Positions 1 through 8,880 of a stretch of DNA of 64,000 bases are shown here, one piece after another. Within the stretch, counting starts at the first letter, position 1. Every line of letters starts with the position of its first letter. The position numbers and the translations under genes are program-made. The stretch is from Enterenecus faecium (GTDB lineage Bacteria > Bacillota > Clostridia > Oscillospirales > Oscillospiraceae). Where the stretch lies: NCBI GenBank assembly GCA_018713215.1, contig DVFO01000090.1, positions 1 through 64,000 of the forward strand. The letters run 5' to 3'. The notes beneath the pieces are model-generated. The model was not told the origin of the DNA, did no database searches, and was given only the letters and a program-made list of their open reading frames with translations.

Positions 1-519
1 TGAGCCAGCTCAATATCGTAATCCGCCGCCTGCACCAGCCGCAGCAGAATGTTCTCCACGTCGTCGCCCACATAACCGGCCTCGGTGAGGGTGGTGGCGT
101 CGGCAATGGCAAAGGGCACCTTCAGCACCCGGGCCAGGGTCTGGGCAAAGAGGGTCTTGCCGCAGCCGGTGGGGCCCACCAGGAGGATGTTGCTTTTTTG
201 CAGCTCCACCGAGTCTCCGCCGCCAAAATAGATCCGCTTATAGTGGTTGTATACCGCCACGGACAGGGCCACTTTGGCCTGCTCCTGGCCGATGATATAC
301 TCATCCAGCACCTCCCGAATCTCTCGGGGGGTGGGGATCACGTCGGGCATCTCCAGATTGCCCGCAACCGGCTCCTCCTCCTCATCCAGAATGCTCAGGC
401 AGAGGTGGACACACTCGTTGCAGATGTATGCCCCGGGTCCGGCAATGATACGCTCCACCTGCTCCTGATGCTTGCCGCAAAAGGAACAGCGAACGGTTTT
501 GTACTCATCTCGAGCCATG
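1..519 (-). CDS. clpX: ATP-dependent Clp protease ATP-binding subunit ClpX (partial, C-terminus off the window)
   Basis: ClpX is the AAA+ unfoldase that feeds substrates to the ClpP protease in the cytoplasm. The first 173 residues are visible. They start at an ATG (517-519) behind a good ribosome site and hold the N-terminal zinc-binding domain with four cysteines in CxxC pairs (about residues 11, 14, 33 and 36). The AAA+ module follows with a Walker A motif GPTGCGKT (near residue 118). The reading frame runs off base 1 with no stop, so Walker B, the sensors and the pore loops are outside the window. It lies 65 bases downstream of clpP and follows tig and clpP on the same strand, the usual Bacillota order. 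Confidence 0.97.
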
Positions 520-584
520 AAATACCTTCCTTTCGGAAACGTGCCAAAGAGCGAAGACAGACCTTGTCTCCGCCCTTTGCACCA

Positions 585-1166
585 TCAACGATTGTAGATG
601 ACCTTGTCAATGAGGCCATAGGCCGCTGCTTCTTCGGCGGTCATGAAATTGTCACGCTCACAGTCGGCGGTGACCTGCTCCACACTCTTGCCGCAGTTGT
701 CGGCCAGGATCTGGTTCATCCGCTTCTTGATGACCTCCAGACGCTTGAGGTGGATGGCCATGTCCGTGATCTGACCCTGGGTGCCCGCAGAGGGCTGGTG
801 GATCATGATCTCGGCGTTGGGCAGAGCCAGACGCTTGCCCTTGGTGCCGGCGGAGAGCAGGAACGCCCCCATGGAGGCGGCCATGCCCACACAGATGGTG
901 GACACGTCACACTTGATATACTGCATGGTGTCATAGATGGCCATGCCGTCGGTGACGGAGCCGCCGGGGCTGTTGATGTAGAACTGAATGTCCTTATCCG
1001 GGTCCTGGGCCTCCAGGTAGAGGAGCTGGGCCACAACCAGAGCGGACGTGGTGGCGTTCACCTCTTCACCCAGGAAAATAATACGGTCGTTGAGCAGGCG
1101 GGAGAAAATGTCGTAAGAACGCTCTCCCCGACTGGTCTGCTCCACAACGTAGGGAACTAAACTCAT
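585..1166 (-). CDS. clpP: ATP-dependent Clp protease proteolytic subunit ClpP
   Basis: This is a serine protease that forms the tetradecameric barrel working with ClpX. The 193 residues match the family length. The catalytic triad is visible: Ser98 in GMAASMGA, His123 in MIHQPS and Asp172 in ERDNF. The start is placed at the ATG at 1164-1166, which gives the standard MSLVPYVVEQ N-terminus and has an AAAGGAGAG ribosome site. A 26-codon upstream extension is open but unlike the family. The gene sits between tig (81 bases upstream) and clpX, and is probably co-transcribed with both. Confidence 0.98.
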   Translation of the reverse strand: MSLVPYVVEQTSRGERSYDIFSRLLNDRIIFLGEEVNATTSALVVAQLLYLEAQDPDKDIQFYINSPGGSVTDGMAIYDTMQYIKCDVSTICVGMAASMGAFLLSAGTKGKRLALPNAEIMIHQPSAGTQGQITDMAIHLKRLEVIKKRMNQILADNCGKSVEQVTADCERDNFMTAEEAAAYGLIDKVIYNR

Positions 1167-1247
1167 GGAAATCTCTCCTTTGTCACTGGAAATCAGTCCC
1201 AGTATACCCAATGGCAAGGGAGGAATATTCCTCCCTTGCCACAAAAA

Positions 1248-2573
1248 TCATTCCTCGGTCTGGGCCTCGGCACTCTCAGCCTGAGCCTCTTCCTTCTTCT
1301 TGGCGGGCTTCTTGGCGGAGGACTTCACCAGCTCCAGGGCCTTCTTGGAGGCCAGGTCCTGCTTCATGTCGTCGGGGTTGGTGAGCTCACGCACCTGATC
1401 CTCGGTGACGTGGAACTGCTCGGCCAGCCGCTTGACCTCGGCGTCCAGCTCCTCCTGAGTGACCTCAATGCCCTCGGCCTTGGCCACGGCGTCCAGAGCC
1501 AGAGCGGTGCGCACGGTGCGGTCCGCAGCGGTCTTGGCCTGGGCACGCACATCGTCCATGGACAGGCCCATGTACTTCAGGTAGTCCTGGAAGTTCAGGC
1601 CGTTCTGCTGCATCCGCATGGCCTGCTCCTCCACCATCTTGTCGGCACGGTAATCCACCATGGCCTCGGGCACGTCGCACACCAGGTTGTCCAGCAGAGC
1701 GTCGATGACAGCGGCCTCGTAGTCCCGCTCGGCCTGCTCCTGACGGCGGGCCTTCAGCTTCTCCTTCAGGTCCTTCTTGAACTCGTCCAGGGTGTCAAAC
1801 TCAGACACGTCCTTGGCAAACTCGTCGTCCAGGGTGGGCTCCTGACGCTCCTTGACCTCGTTGACCTTCACCTTGAAGACCACGGCAGCGCCGGCCAGGT
1901 CGGCGGTGTAGTTCTCGGGGAAGGTAATGTCCAGATCCTTCTCCTCACCGGCCTTCATGCCGATGACCTGCTCCTCGAAGCCGGGGACGAAGCTGCCGGA
2001 GCCCAGCTCCAGGGAGTAATTCTCGCCCTTGCCGCCCTCGAAAGCCACGCCGTCCTTGAAGCCCTCAAAGTCGATGACAGCCACGTCGCCCTTCTTGGCC
2101 TTGCGGTCCACGCTCACCAGGCGGGAGGCACGGTCGATGTAGGGCTTCATCTCAGCCTTGACGTCAGCGGCGGTGACCTTCACCTCGGGCTTGGCAACCA
2201 CCAGGCCCTTATACTCCTTCACGGAAGCCTCGGGCTGCACGGTGACCAGAGCCTTGAAGGTGAAGCCGTCCTTGCTGACCTCCACGATCTCCAGCTTGGG
2301 GTAGGCCACGGGCACAATGCCAGCCTCCTTCAGAGCGGCATCATAGGCAGCGGGATAGGCCTCCTCCACAGCGTCCTCAAAGAACACCTGCTCGCCGTAC
2401 ATCTTCTCCACCATCTTGCGGGGCACCTTGCCCTTGCGGAAGCCGGGGACCATGATGTTCTTCTTCTGCTTGTTGTACACCTTGTTGATGGCGGCGTCAA
2501 ACTCAGCAGCGCTGACCTCGATGACCAGCTCAATGGCGCTGTTTTCTTTCTTCTCGTTGCTCTTGATGTTCAT
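1248..2573 (-). CDS. tig: Trigger factor (ribosome-associated peptidyl-prolyl isomerase chaperone)
   Basis: Trigger factor binds nascent chains at the ribosome exit tunnel. The 441 residues show the three expected parts: an N-terminal ribosome-binding domain with the PGFRKGKVP signature near residues 43-51, a central FKBP-type isomerase domain, and a helical C-terminal chaperone domain with a lysine/acid-rich tail. The ATG at 2571-2573 is preceded by GGAGGAA at good spacing. Twenty upstream codons are open but include a leader hairpin (about 2592-2613), so they are not used. It is first in the tig-clpP-clpX series, 105 bases after the phosphoesterase gene. Confidence 0.97.
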   Translation of the reverse strand: MNIKSNEKKENSAIELVIEVSAAEFDAAINKVYNKQKKNIMVPGFRKGKVPRKMVEKMYGEQVFFEDAVEEAYPAAYDAALKEAGIVPVAYPKLEIVEVSKDGFTFKALVTVQPEASVKEYKGLVVAKPEVKVTAADVKAEMKPYIDRASRLVSVDRKAKKGDVAVIDFEGFKDGVAFEGGKGENYSLELGSGSFVPGFEEQVIGMKAGEEKDLDITFPENYTADLAGAAVVFKVKVNEVKERQEPTLDDEFAKDVSEFDTLDEFKKDLKEKLKARRQEQAERDYEAAVIDALLDNLVCDVPEAMVDYRADKMVEEQAMRMQQNGLNFQDYLKYMGLSMDDVRAQAKTAADRTVRTALALDAVAKAEGIEVTQEELDAEVKRLAEQFHVTEDQVRELTNPDDMKQDLASKKALELVKSSAKKPAKKKEEAQAESAEAQTEE

Positions 2574-2677
2574 GTATACGTTCCTCCAACTTAGCCCCGC
2601 CTGAGGCTGGGGCTTTCTTTCTGATAAATCCAATCCATTCTATCAGATTGTACGCAAGATTTCCACTGTTTTTTTTG

Positions 2678-3367
2678 TCAATCCAAAATTTTTTTCGGAC
2701 GGAACCCGATGTAGTCTGCAGCCACCAGCTGATAGGCCACGCTTCCCTGCACTCCCTCCACCGCCAGACGGTGGCTGGGACCGTGGAGATGGCCATAGCA
2801 ACACAGCTTCACCTGATACTGCTCCAGCAGCTGCAAAATCTCCGGGCACTGGTACCCCTTGTACAGGGGCGGATAGTGGAGAAAGCAGTACTTCTCCGCC
2901 TCCCCCGCCGCCTTCAGCGAGGTCTCCAGGCGCATCACCTCCCGGCGAAACACCTTCCCCGAGGGGGCGTTGGCCTGCTCCTCATAGAACCAGCCTCGGG
3001 TGCCGCACAGGGCCACGTCCCCGTAAAAGGCGCAGTTGTTGTGGAGTATGTGCAGGCGCTCCAGGCCGTTTGCCTGGAAAAAGGCATTCATCTTGGAGGC
3101 GGTGTTCCACCAGTAGTCGTGGTTTCCCTTTAAAATCCACTTCTCCCCCGGCAGCCGGGAGTTGAGAAACTCCAGGTCCTTTTTCGCCTCCTCCAGGCTC
3201 ATACCCCAGGACAGGTCCCCGCACAGCACCACCGTGTCATCGTCCGATACGCAGGAAAAGCCTTCCTCCAGCTTCTCCACATAGCCTTCCCAGCTGCCTC
3301 CGAACACCTCCATAGACTTGTCGGCGCCCAGAGACAGATGGGTGTCTCCGATGGCATAAAGGGCCAT
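2678..3367 (-). CDS. Calcineurin-like metallophosphoesterase
   Basis: The 229 residues carry the full set of metallophosphoesterase motifs in order: GDTH near residue 7, GDLSWG near 50, GNHDYW near 80, a His in HYPP near 165, and GHLHG near 192. The protein should therefore bind a dinuclear metal centre and hydrolyse a phosphoester, but the substrate cannot be read from the sequence. There is no signal peptide, so it is likely cytoplasmic. It lies 21 bases after thrC and has its own ribosome site (GGAGGGAAG). A housekeeping phosphohydrolase is the safest description. Confidence 0.9.
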   Translation of the reverse strand: MALYAIGDTHLSLGADKSMEVFGGSWEGYVEKLEEGFSCVSDDDTVVLCGDLSWGMSLEEAKKDLEFLNSRLPGEKWILKGNHDYWWNTASKMNAFFQANGLERLHILHNNCAFYGDVALCGTRGWFYEEQANAPSGKVFRREVMRLETSLKAAGEAEKYCFLHYPPLYKGYQCPEILQLLEQYQVKLCCYGHLHGPSHRLAVEGVQGSVAYQLVAADYIGFRPKKILD

Positions 3368-3388
3368 TTCTTCCCTCCTTGTCCCCGG

Positions 3389-4876
3389 TTAACGCAAGTG
3401 CTCCAGCACCTGATCCACCATGTGCGCCTTCTCGGTGACGGTGTCGAACCGGGGCTGCTTGTTTTTCAGTCGGGCCAGAGGCTGGGGCACTTCCACCCCG
3501 GTGAGCTGGGACAGCTGGTCCAGAATCTCGGTGCCAGCGGCGTGCTCCTGCACTCCCAGGGCGTCCAGCACGCTGGAGCAGAACTTGAAGGGGCTGGCGG
3601 TGGACACCACCACCGTGGGGGTCTCGTCCCCGCTCTCCTTGCGGTACTGATCCAGGACATCAAAGGCCACAGCGGTGTGGGGGTCGATGAGATAGTGCTG
3701 CTCCTCCCACATGCGGCGAATGGTCTCCTTGGTCTGGGCATCGTCACAATACCCGGCGGCAAAGGTCTGATGCAGCTTGGTCTTGATGGGCACGCTCACC
3801 TCATAGCTGCCCTTCTCCGCCAGCTGCTCCATGTACTCGGTCACCTGCTTGTCATCCCGGCCGGACAGCTCAAAGAGCAGACGCTCCAGGTTGCTGGAGA
3901 TGAGAATGTCCATGGAGGGGGACAGGGTGTTGTGGAAGGGGCGGTTGCGGTCATACACACCGGTGCGGAGGAAATCGGTGAGCACGTTGTTCTCGTTGGA
4001 TGCGCAGATGAGGGTCTTAATGGGCACCCCCATCATTTTGGCATAGTAGGCAGCGAGAATGTTGCCGAAATTCCCCGTGGGCACGCAGACATTGATCTCC
4101 TGGCCCTTCTCAATGGCGCCCTCCCGGCGCAGATCGCTGTAAGCGGAGATGTAATAGACAATCTGAGGCAGCACACGGCCCCAGTTGATGGAGTTGGCCG
4201 AGGACAGGAAATAGCCGCGCTCGGCCAGCTGCTGAGCCAGCTCCTCGTCGGCAAACAGCTTCTTGACCCCGGTCTGGGCGTCGTCGAAGTTGCCCACCAC
4301 GGCGCACACACCCACGTTGCCACCCTCCTGGGTGACCATTTGCAGCTGCTGGATGTCGGACACGCCGTCCTTGGGATAGAACACCAGAATCTGAGTCTTG
4401 CTCACATCCTTGAAGCCCTCCAGGGCAGCCTTGCCGGTGTCGCCAGAAGTGGCCACCAGAATGCACACCGTCTTCTTCTCATCGTTCTTCCGCAGAGAGG
4501 CGGAGAGGAGATGGGGCAGCATTTGCAGAGCCATATCCTTGAAGGCACAGGTGGGGCCGTGCCACAGCTCCAGGCAGTAGGTGTTGTCGTCCAGACGACG
4601 CACCGGAGCCACCTCGGGATCAGAGAACTTTCCACCGCCGTAGGCCGCCCGGGCATACCCCGTCAGCTCAGAGCTGGAGAAGCCCTCCAAAAACCCGTTC
4701 AGCACATACACTGCCCGCTGCTGGTAGGACATATCCTTCAGGGACTCCAGGGCATTTCCCGCCAGGCGGGGCAGCACCTGGGGAGTCATCAGACCTCCGT
4801 CCGGCGCCAGTCCCTTGGCAATGGCCTGAGCCGCAGTCATACGCAAATTGTTGTTTCTCGTGCTCAGATAATTCAT
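3389..4876 (-). CDS. thrC: Threonine synthase
   Basis: This PLP enzyme converts O-phosphohomoserine to threonine. The protein is 495 residues long, as for the long ThrC class, and starts with the family-like MNYLSTRNNN. The PLP lysine is Lys113 in the HGPTCAFKD segment. The phosphate-binding loop is in ATSGDTGKAA, and the SANSINWGR segment is typical. The start overlaps the stop of the upstream M19 dipeptidase gene by four bases, so the two are translationally coupled. No homoserine dehydrogenase or kinase gene is in the window. Confidence 0.97.
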   Translation of the reverse strand: MNYLSTRNNNLRMTAAQAIAKGLAPDGGLMTPQVLPRLAGNALESLKDMSYQQRAVYVLNGFLEGFSSSELTGYARAAYGGGKFSDPEVAPVRRLDDNTYCLELWHGPTCAFKDMALQMLPHLLSASLRKNDEKKTVCILVATSGDTGKAALEGFKDVSKTQILVFYPKDGVSDIQQLQMVTQEGGNVGVCAVVGNFDDAQTGVKKLFADEELAQQLAERGYFLSSANSINWGRVLPQIVYYISAYSDLRREGAIEKGQEINVCVPTGNFGNILAAYYAKMMGVPIKTLICASNENNVLTDFLRTGVYDRNRPFHNTLSPSMDILISSNLERLLFELSGRDDKQVTEYMEQLAEKGSYEVSVPIKTKLHQTFAAGYCDDAQTKETIRRMWEEQHYLIDPHTAVAFDVLDQYRKESGDETPTVVVSTASPFKFCSSVLDALGVQEHAAGTEILDQLSQLTGVEVPQPLARLKNKQPRFDTVTEKAHMVDQVLEHLR

Positions 4877-5808
4877 GATTGTCTCACTACCCTCATTAAG
4901 TTATTGTAAAACACATCGTGCAGCAGCTCTTCTCCATATCCATAACTCAGGAGATACGAATAGAGCCCGGAAAGCCGGGTTATGTGGGAAAGGGGTTCCA
5001 CGAGCTCCGCCCCGTCCCAGTCGCCACCCAGGGCCACACATTTGGCCCCACCCAGGGCCAGGATGTGGTCCAAGTGGCGGCGTACCGCCTCCAGGTCCCG
5101 GCTGCCGCCTACAAAGTTCTCATAGAAATTTAGTCCAATGACACCTTGATGCTTTATTATGGCAGTTATCTGCTCATCCGTCAAGTTTCTTGTGTGGTCA
5201 CACACCGCCCGGGCGTTGGAGTGGCTGGCAATCACGCCCCCTTGGCACAGGTCCATCACGTCCCAGAATCCTGCCTCGGACAGGTGGGACACGTCCACCA
5301 GCACCTCCAGCTCCCCCATCCGCTGTACAAATTCCCGGCCCAGCGGGGTGAGCCCCTGGTGGGGCTGATCGCTGTGGGAACCGCTGAGGGCATTGGCATG
5401 ATTCCAGGTTGGGTTGATGGCGCACACACCCTGCTGGGCGGCCCACTCCAGGCCTTCCAGGCTGCACCCCAGCAGCTCCGCCCCCTCCACGGAAAGAAAG
5501 GCGGCGCACTTCCCTTCCCTGTTGGCCTGACGGGCCTCACAGGCAGTGATGCAGTGGGTCACCAGATGGGAGTAGCAGTCCATCTGATGGCGAAAGTAAT
5601 TTAGCTGGCTTTTGCAGGCAGCTTCGGGGCATCCGCCCCCCACGTAGCTCGGGGCCGTCCACAGGGCAAACACCTGGGCATAGGCCCCGAAGGTGTCCAG
5701 CGCAGAACACAGCTCCAGGGCCCCGGTGTTGTAGGGCAGCTCCTCCCCCATGGACCAGCAGCGGTACACCGTGTCACAGTGTCCATCCATCACAGAAAAT
5801 CGGTTCAT
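4873..5808 (-). CDS. Membrane dipeptidase, peptidase family M19
   Basis: This is a zinc-dependent dipeptidase of the renal dipeptidase/AcdP type, 311 residues. The metal-binding DGHCDT motif lies at the N-terminus, with SVEGAE, a VDVSH segment and ASHSNARA further on. The ATG at 5806-5808 is preferred over the GTG six bases upstream because AGGTGAG is correctly spaced only for the ATG. There is no signal peptide, so it is probably cytosolic despite the family name. It overlaps thrC by four bases and follows yraN by 11 bases. Confidence 0.9.
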   Translation of the reverse strand: MNRFSVMDGHCDTVYRCWSMGEELPYNTGALELCSALDTFGAYAQVFALWTAPSYVGGGCPEAACKSQLNYFRHQMDCYSHLVTHCITACEARQANREGKCAAFLSVEGAELLGCSLEGLEWAAQQGVCAINPTWNHANALSGSHSDQPHQGLTPLGREFVQRMGELEVLVDVSHLSEAGFWDVMDLCQGGVIASHSNARAVCDHTRNLTDEQITAIIKHQGVIGLNFYENFVGGSRDLEAVRRHLDHILALGGAKCVALGGDWDGAELVEPLSHITRLSGLYSYLLSYGYGEELLHDVFYNNLMRVVRQS

Positions 5809-5819
5809 TCCCACTCACC

Positions 5820-6191
5820 TCAAAAAGCATTTTCCAGATAGTTTATGTGGGGATGACGGGTGGCAGTCCCCTGGGGCGCATAGATTTCTGCCACGTCGAA
5901 CCGAGGCTGGAGCTGGGTGGGATGGGCTTGCAGGTAGAGCAGCGCCGCCGCCCGCAGCTTGCGCTGCTTGGAGAGCGTCACCGACTCCCGGGCGGTCATG
6001 ATATCATCGTTGCGCCGCAGCTTTACCTCCACAAAGGCCAGGTACTTGCGGTTTGTGGCCACCAGGTCCAGCTCACCCAGACGACAGCGGTAGTTGACGT
6101 CCACGATTTTGTACCCCTGTTTGCGTAGGTAATTGGCCACCTGCGTTTCCCCCCACTTGCCCAGCAGGCGAGCCTGTTCCCCACCCCTCAT
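5820..6191 (-). CDS. YraN / UPF0102 family nuclease-fold protein
   Basis: The 123-residue protein has the restriction-endonuclease-like fold typical of UPF0102. It shows GKWGETQVANYL near the N-terminus, then the GELDLVA...FVEVK catalytic-type motif (Asp, Glu and Lys). The family is thought to act on branched or damaged DNA, but its function is not settled. The start overlaps the rnhB stop by four bases, so the two are coupled. The rbgA-rnhB-yraN order is conserved in many Bacillota. Confidence 0.92.
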   Translation of the reverse strand: MRGGEQARLLGKWGETQVANYLRKQGYKIVDVNYRCRLGELDLVATNRKYLAFVEVKLRRNDDIMTARESVTLSKQRKLRAAALLYLQAHPTQLQPRFDVAEIYAPQGTATRHPHINYLENAF

Positions 6192-6817
6192 AGCTTCTTC
6201 AAAAAGCTACGACGGTGGATGGGACAGGGGCCATACTCCCGCAGCAGCTCATAGTGCAGCTTGGTGGGGTACCCCTTATGCTTGTCAAAGGCGTATTGGG
6301 GATATGCCTGGGCCATCTCTTCCATGTATCGGTCCCGGCTGACCTTGGCCAGGATGGAGGCGGCGGCAATGGAGGCGGAATGGGCATCTCCCTTCACCAC
6401 CAACTGGTGAGGAGCGGTGATGGCGCAGCGGTTTCCGTGGTCCCGGTTGCCGTCCACCAGCACCAGCTGAGGGGCAGGCTCCAGCCCATCAATGGACCGC
6501 TGCATGGCCAGCATCCGGCAGTTGAGAATGTCCAGTTGGTCGATCTCCTCCGCCTCTGCCCAGGCCACGCTGTAGCTCACCGCCTGCTCCCGAATGAGGT
6601 CAAAGAGCAGGTCCCGCCGCCGGGGCGTCACCTTCTTGGAATCGTTGAGATAGGGCAGTTCCGCCCCCTGGGGGAGAATCACCGCTGCGGCGTACACTCG
6701 CCCGGCCAGAGGTCCGGCTCCCGCCTCATCCACCCCGGCCAGGTACTCAATCCCCGCCTGGGCACGAATCTGGGCATCCCACTGGTAAAGGTCGATGCGC
6801 TCTTCCCCGTTATTCAT
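6188..6817 (-). CDS. rnhB: Ribonuclease HII
   Basis: RNase HII cuts RNA in RNA/DNA hybrids and at single embedded ribonucleotides. The 209 residues include the first catalytic pair in GVDEAG (Asp30, Glu31), a VDGNR segment, and the ASIAAASILAKVSRDRYM helix with the last acidic residue. One point is odd. The usual Gly-Arg-Gly substrate-recognition motif after DEA reads Gly-Ala-Gly (residues 33-35), confirmed by a GCC codon. The gene overlaps rbgA by eight bases upstream and yraN by four bases downstream. Confidence 0.95.
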   Translation of the reverse strand: MNNGEERIDLYQWDAQIRAQAGIEYLAGVDEAGAGPLAGRVYAAAVILPQGAELPYLNDSKKVTPRRRDLLFDLIREQAVSYSVAWAEAEEIDQLDILNCRMLAMQRSIDGLEPAPQLVLVDGNRDHGNRCAITAPHQLVVKGDAHSASIAAASILAKVSRDRYMEEMAQAYPQYAFDKHKGYPTKLHYELLREYGPCPIHRRSFLKKL

Positions 6818-7670
6818 GGATATCCTCCGGCCGTTCTAGTGTAAAGCGTCCAAGCTTGCTACCTCGGAACTCATCCAGCAGCACCCGGGACATCCGCTCG
6901 GTGTCCACCTCGCCGCCGGAAATCAGCATGCCGCGCTTGCGGGCAGCCATCTCCAGCAGCTCCCAACCGGCCTTTCCCTCCAGGTCTTTGAGCTTGTAAC
7001 GCTCTTCCAACACGCCGGGATAATGGGCACTCAAAAGGGCCATCAGGCCGCAGGCCAGCTCCTCACCGTCCAGAATCTCGTCTCGCACAGCGCCTGTAAA
7101 GGCCAAATGCATGCCAGTGGTCTCATCCTCAAATTTGGGCCAGAGAATGCCGGGGGTGTCCAGCAGGTCCAGACCCTGGTCGATGTTCACCCACTGCTTG
7201 CCACGGGTGACGCCGGGGCGGTCCCCCGCCTTGGCGGACTTGCGGCGGGCCACCTTGTTGATGAAGGTGGATTTGCCCACGTTGGGCACTCCCACCACCA
7301 TCACGCGAACGGGACGGCCCACCTGCCCCTTGGCTCTCCAGGCCTCGATCTTCTCCCGCAGGGCCTGCTTGACCACGTTGGAAAACTGGTTGACTCCCTT
7401 GCCGCTCTTGGCGTCGGTCTCCAGCACCGCATAGCCCTTCTGCTTAAACCAGGCCATCCACTGGGCGGTGACCTTGGGGTCTGCCTGATCGGCCCGGTTG
7501 AAGATGATCATGCGGGGGCGGTCCCCCACCATGGAGTCAATGTCCGGGTTGCGGCTGGAGATGGGAATGCGGGCGTCCACCACCTCCGCCACCATGTCCA
7601 CGAACTTCACGTCCTCCTCCATCTGGCGGCGGGTCTTGGTCATATGTCCGGGATACCATTGGATGTTCAT
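6810..7670 (-). CDS. rbgA: Ribosome biogenesis GTPase RbgA (YlqF)
   Basis: This circularly permuted GTPase acts late in 50S subunit assembly. The 286 residues open with the family-specific IQWYPGHM. The GTPase motifs come in permuted order: G4-like FNRAD near residue 59, G5-like region near 92, G1 GVPNVGKST near 130, and G3 DTPG near 173. A C-terminal ANTAR-like RNA-binding helix bundle follows. It starts an overlapping rbgA-rnhB-yraN operon and has a TATAAT box about 50 bases upstream. Confidence 0.96.
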   Translation of the reverse strand: MNIQWYPGHMTKTRRQMEEDVKFVDMVAEVVDARIPISSRNPDIDSMVGDRPRMIIFNRADQADPKVTAQWMAWFKQKGYAVLETDAKSGKGVNQFSNVVKQALREKIEAWRAKGQVGRPVRVMVVGVPNVGKSTFINKVARRKSAKAGDRPGVTRGKQWVNIDQGLDLLDTPGILWPKFEDETTGMHLAFTGAVRDEILDGEELACGLMALLSAHYPGVLEERYKLKDLEGKAGWELLEMAARKRGMLISGGEVDTERMSRVLLDEFRGSKLGRFTLERPEDIHE

Positions 7671-7720
7671 TGTGCTCCCCTTTCTCTGGGAGCGTTTCTC
7701 CCAGTGCAGATTTTCTATCT

Positions 7721-7749
7721 ATTATACTAAAGATTTGTCCTATGGGAAA
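7721..7749 (-). promoter_or_regulatory. Probable sigma-70/A-type promoter of the rbgA operon
   Basis: Read on the minus strand, a perfect TATAAT (7721-7726) follows a weak -35 (TTTCCC, 7744-7749) at 17-base spacing. It sits just after the rplS terminator and before a small hairpin (7686-7704) in the rbgA leader. The -10 is strong and the -35 is poor. Confidence 0.45.
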
Positions 7750-7762
7750 GTGGGAATACAAA

Positions 7763-7789
7763 AAAAGGAGCGGAAATTCCGCTCCTTTT
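7763..7789 (-). terminator. Intrinsic terminator after rplS
   Basis: A perfect GC-containing palindrome (arms GGAGCGGAA / TTCCGCTCC, 7767-7785), extended by A/T pairs, ends in a run of T on the minus strand. It lies 20 bases past the rplS stop and separates rplS from rbgA. Confidence 0.9.
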
Positions 7790-7808
7790 CTCGTGCAAAC
7801 TGGTGCAA

Positions 7809-8150
7809 TTACAGATCTTCCTTGACCTTAGCAGCCTTACCGACGCGGTTGCGCAGGTAGTACAGCTTGGCGCGGCGAACCTTACCGTGACGGACGGTCT
7901 CCACCTTCTCGATGGTGGGAGCGTGCAGGGGGAACACCTTCTCCACGCCCACGCCGTAAGACACACGACGCACGGTGAAGGTCTCCTCGATGCCGCCGTG
8001 CTTCTTGGCGATGACGGTACCCTCGAACACCTGGATACGCTCACGGTTGCCTTCCTTGACGCGGATGTGCACGCGGACGGTGTCACCCACGTTGGCCACG
8101 GGGGCCTCGGCCTTCAGATACTTCTGGCTAAATTGCTTCAGCTGTTCCAT
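7809..8150 (-). CDS. rplS: 50S ribosomal protein L19
   Basis: L19 lies at the interface of the large and small subunits. The 113 residues match the family well: the GDTVRVHIRVKEG strand, ERIQVFEG, the FTVRRVSYGVGVE segment and the basic RRAKLYYLR tail. The ATG is preceded by an ideal AGGAGGAAAT. It has its own promoter and its own terminator, so it can be transcribed as a single gene. The usual partner trmD is not upstream here; a sporulation pair lies there instead. Confidence 0.98.
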   Translation of the reverse strand: MEQLKQFSQKYLKAEAPVANVGDTVRVHIRVKEGNRERIQVFEGTVIAKKHGGIEETFTVRRVSYGVGVEKVFPLHAPTIEKVETVRHGKVRRAKLYYLRNRVGKAAKVKEDL

Positions 8151-8229
8151 TGATATTTCCTCCTAGTATTCAGGCGTTCGTGCGTCAACGTGTCGTGCGC
8201 AGAGGACCACCCTTATTTAAGACCGAGTT

Positions 8230-8258
8230 ATTTTACCATAGTGACCGAGAGAAAGCAA
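8230..8258 (-). promoter_or_regulatory. Promoter of rplS
   Basis: On the minus strand TTGCTT (8253-8258) and TAAAAT (8230-8235) are 17 bases apart, with a TG one base upstream of the -10 (extended -10). The leader to the rplS start is about 75 bases. Confidence 0.6.
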
Positions 8259-8262
8259 GTCT

Positions 8263-8880
8263 TTATTTTCCTTTTTTTCTTCTTTTACTCTGCCACCACC
8301 CCAGGGTCTCCCGACGCACTACCCCCCAGAACAGCCAAGTTGAGGTGAGGAGCAAAGTGAGGTTGGCATAGGTGCCCATGACGATGGTCCCCACTCCCAC
8401 CAGTCCCCCCACCAGCAGCGCAGACAGACCAGTCTCCCACCGGTCTGCCCGCTCCGGCCCCAACCGAGGCGAGAGGTAATTGCGCAAGATACGAGCGCCG
8501 TCCAGGGGGCGGATGGGCAGGAGGTTGAACGCCCCCACCCCCACGCTGAGAGCGGCCAGCACATAGAGCTGTCCCGCCCATGCCAGCCCGCCCAACACCA
8601 GATTGGCCGCCGGGCCTGCCAGGGCCACCACCGTGTCCTCTCCATAGGACAGGGTGCGGGAATACCGCATGGTCATCTCCGCCCCCACCGCCGTGAGGCT
8701 CACCTGTTCCGGATGCCCCCCCAAGCATTTGGCCGCCCCCAAGTGGCCCAGCTCATGGACCAGGCAGGCCAGCAATCCCCAGGGCAGCAGCCCCACCCCC
8801 TCGTCCAGGTAGAACAGCACCCCCAGCACCAACCAGAACCCGGCGCTCACCCGCCACTTGGCCTCAGGACGGGTCCACAT
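8263..8880 (-). CDS. SpoIVFB-like intramembrane zinc metalloprotease (peptidase M50)
   Basis: This is a site-2 protease family protein of 205 residues with about six hydrophobic segments. The zinc motif HELGH (near residues 43-47) lies in the second one. The second active-site element appears as NLLPIRPLDG (near 119-128), with the Asp that completes zinc binding. The size and layout fit SpoIVFB, which releases pro-sigma-K in the mother cell, rather than the longer RseP type. It overlaps the upstream M23/SpoIVFA-like gene by 17 bases, the arrangement of spoIVFA-spoIVFB. The sporulation role is inferred from family and pairing. Confidence 0.85.
   Translation of the reverse strand: MWTRPEAKWRVSAGFWLVLGVLFYLDEGVGLLPWGLLACLVHELGHLGAAKCLGGHPEQVSLTAVGAEMTMRYSRTLSYGEDTVVALAGPAANLVLGGLAWAGQLYVLAALSVGVGAFNLLPIRPLDGARILRNYLSPRLGPERADRWETGLSALLVGGLVGVGTIVMGTYANLTLLLTSTWLFWGVVRRETLGWWQSKRRKKGK

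Noticed and set aside
1236..4909. Long plus-strand frames opposite tig and thrC
   Set aside because: Antisense shadows of clearly recognised genes, rich in Leu/His/Gly and lacking any family similarity or ribosome site.
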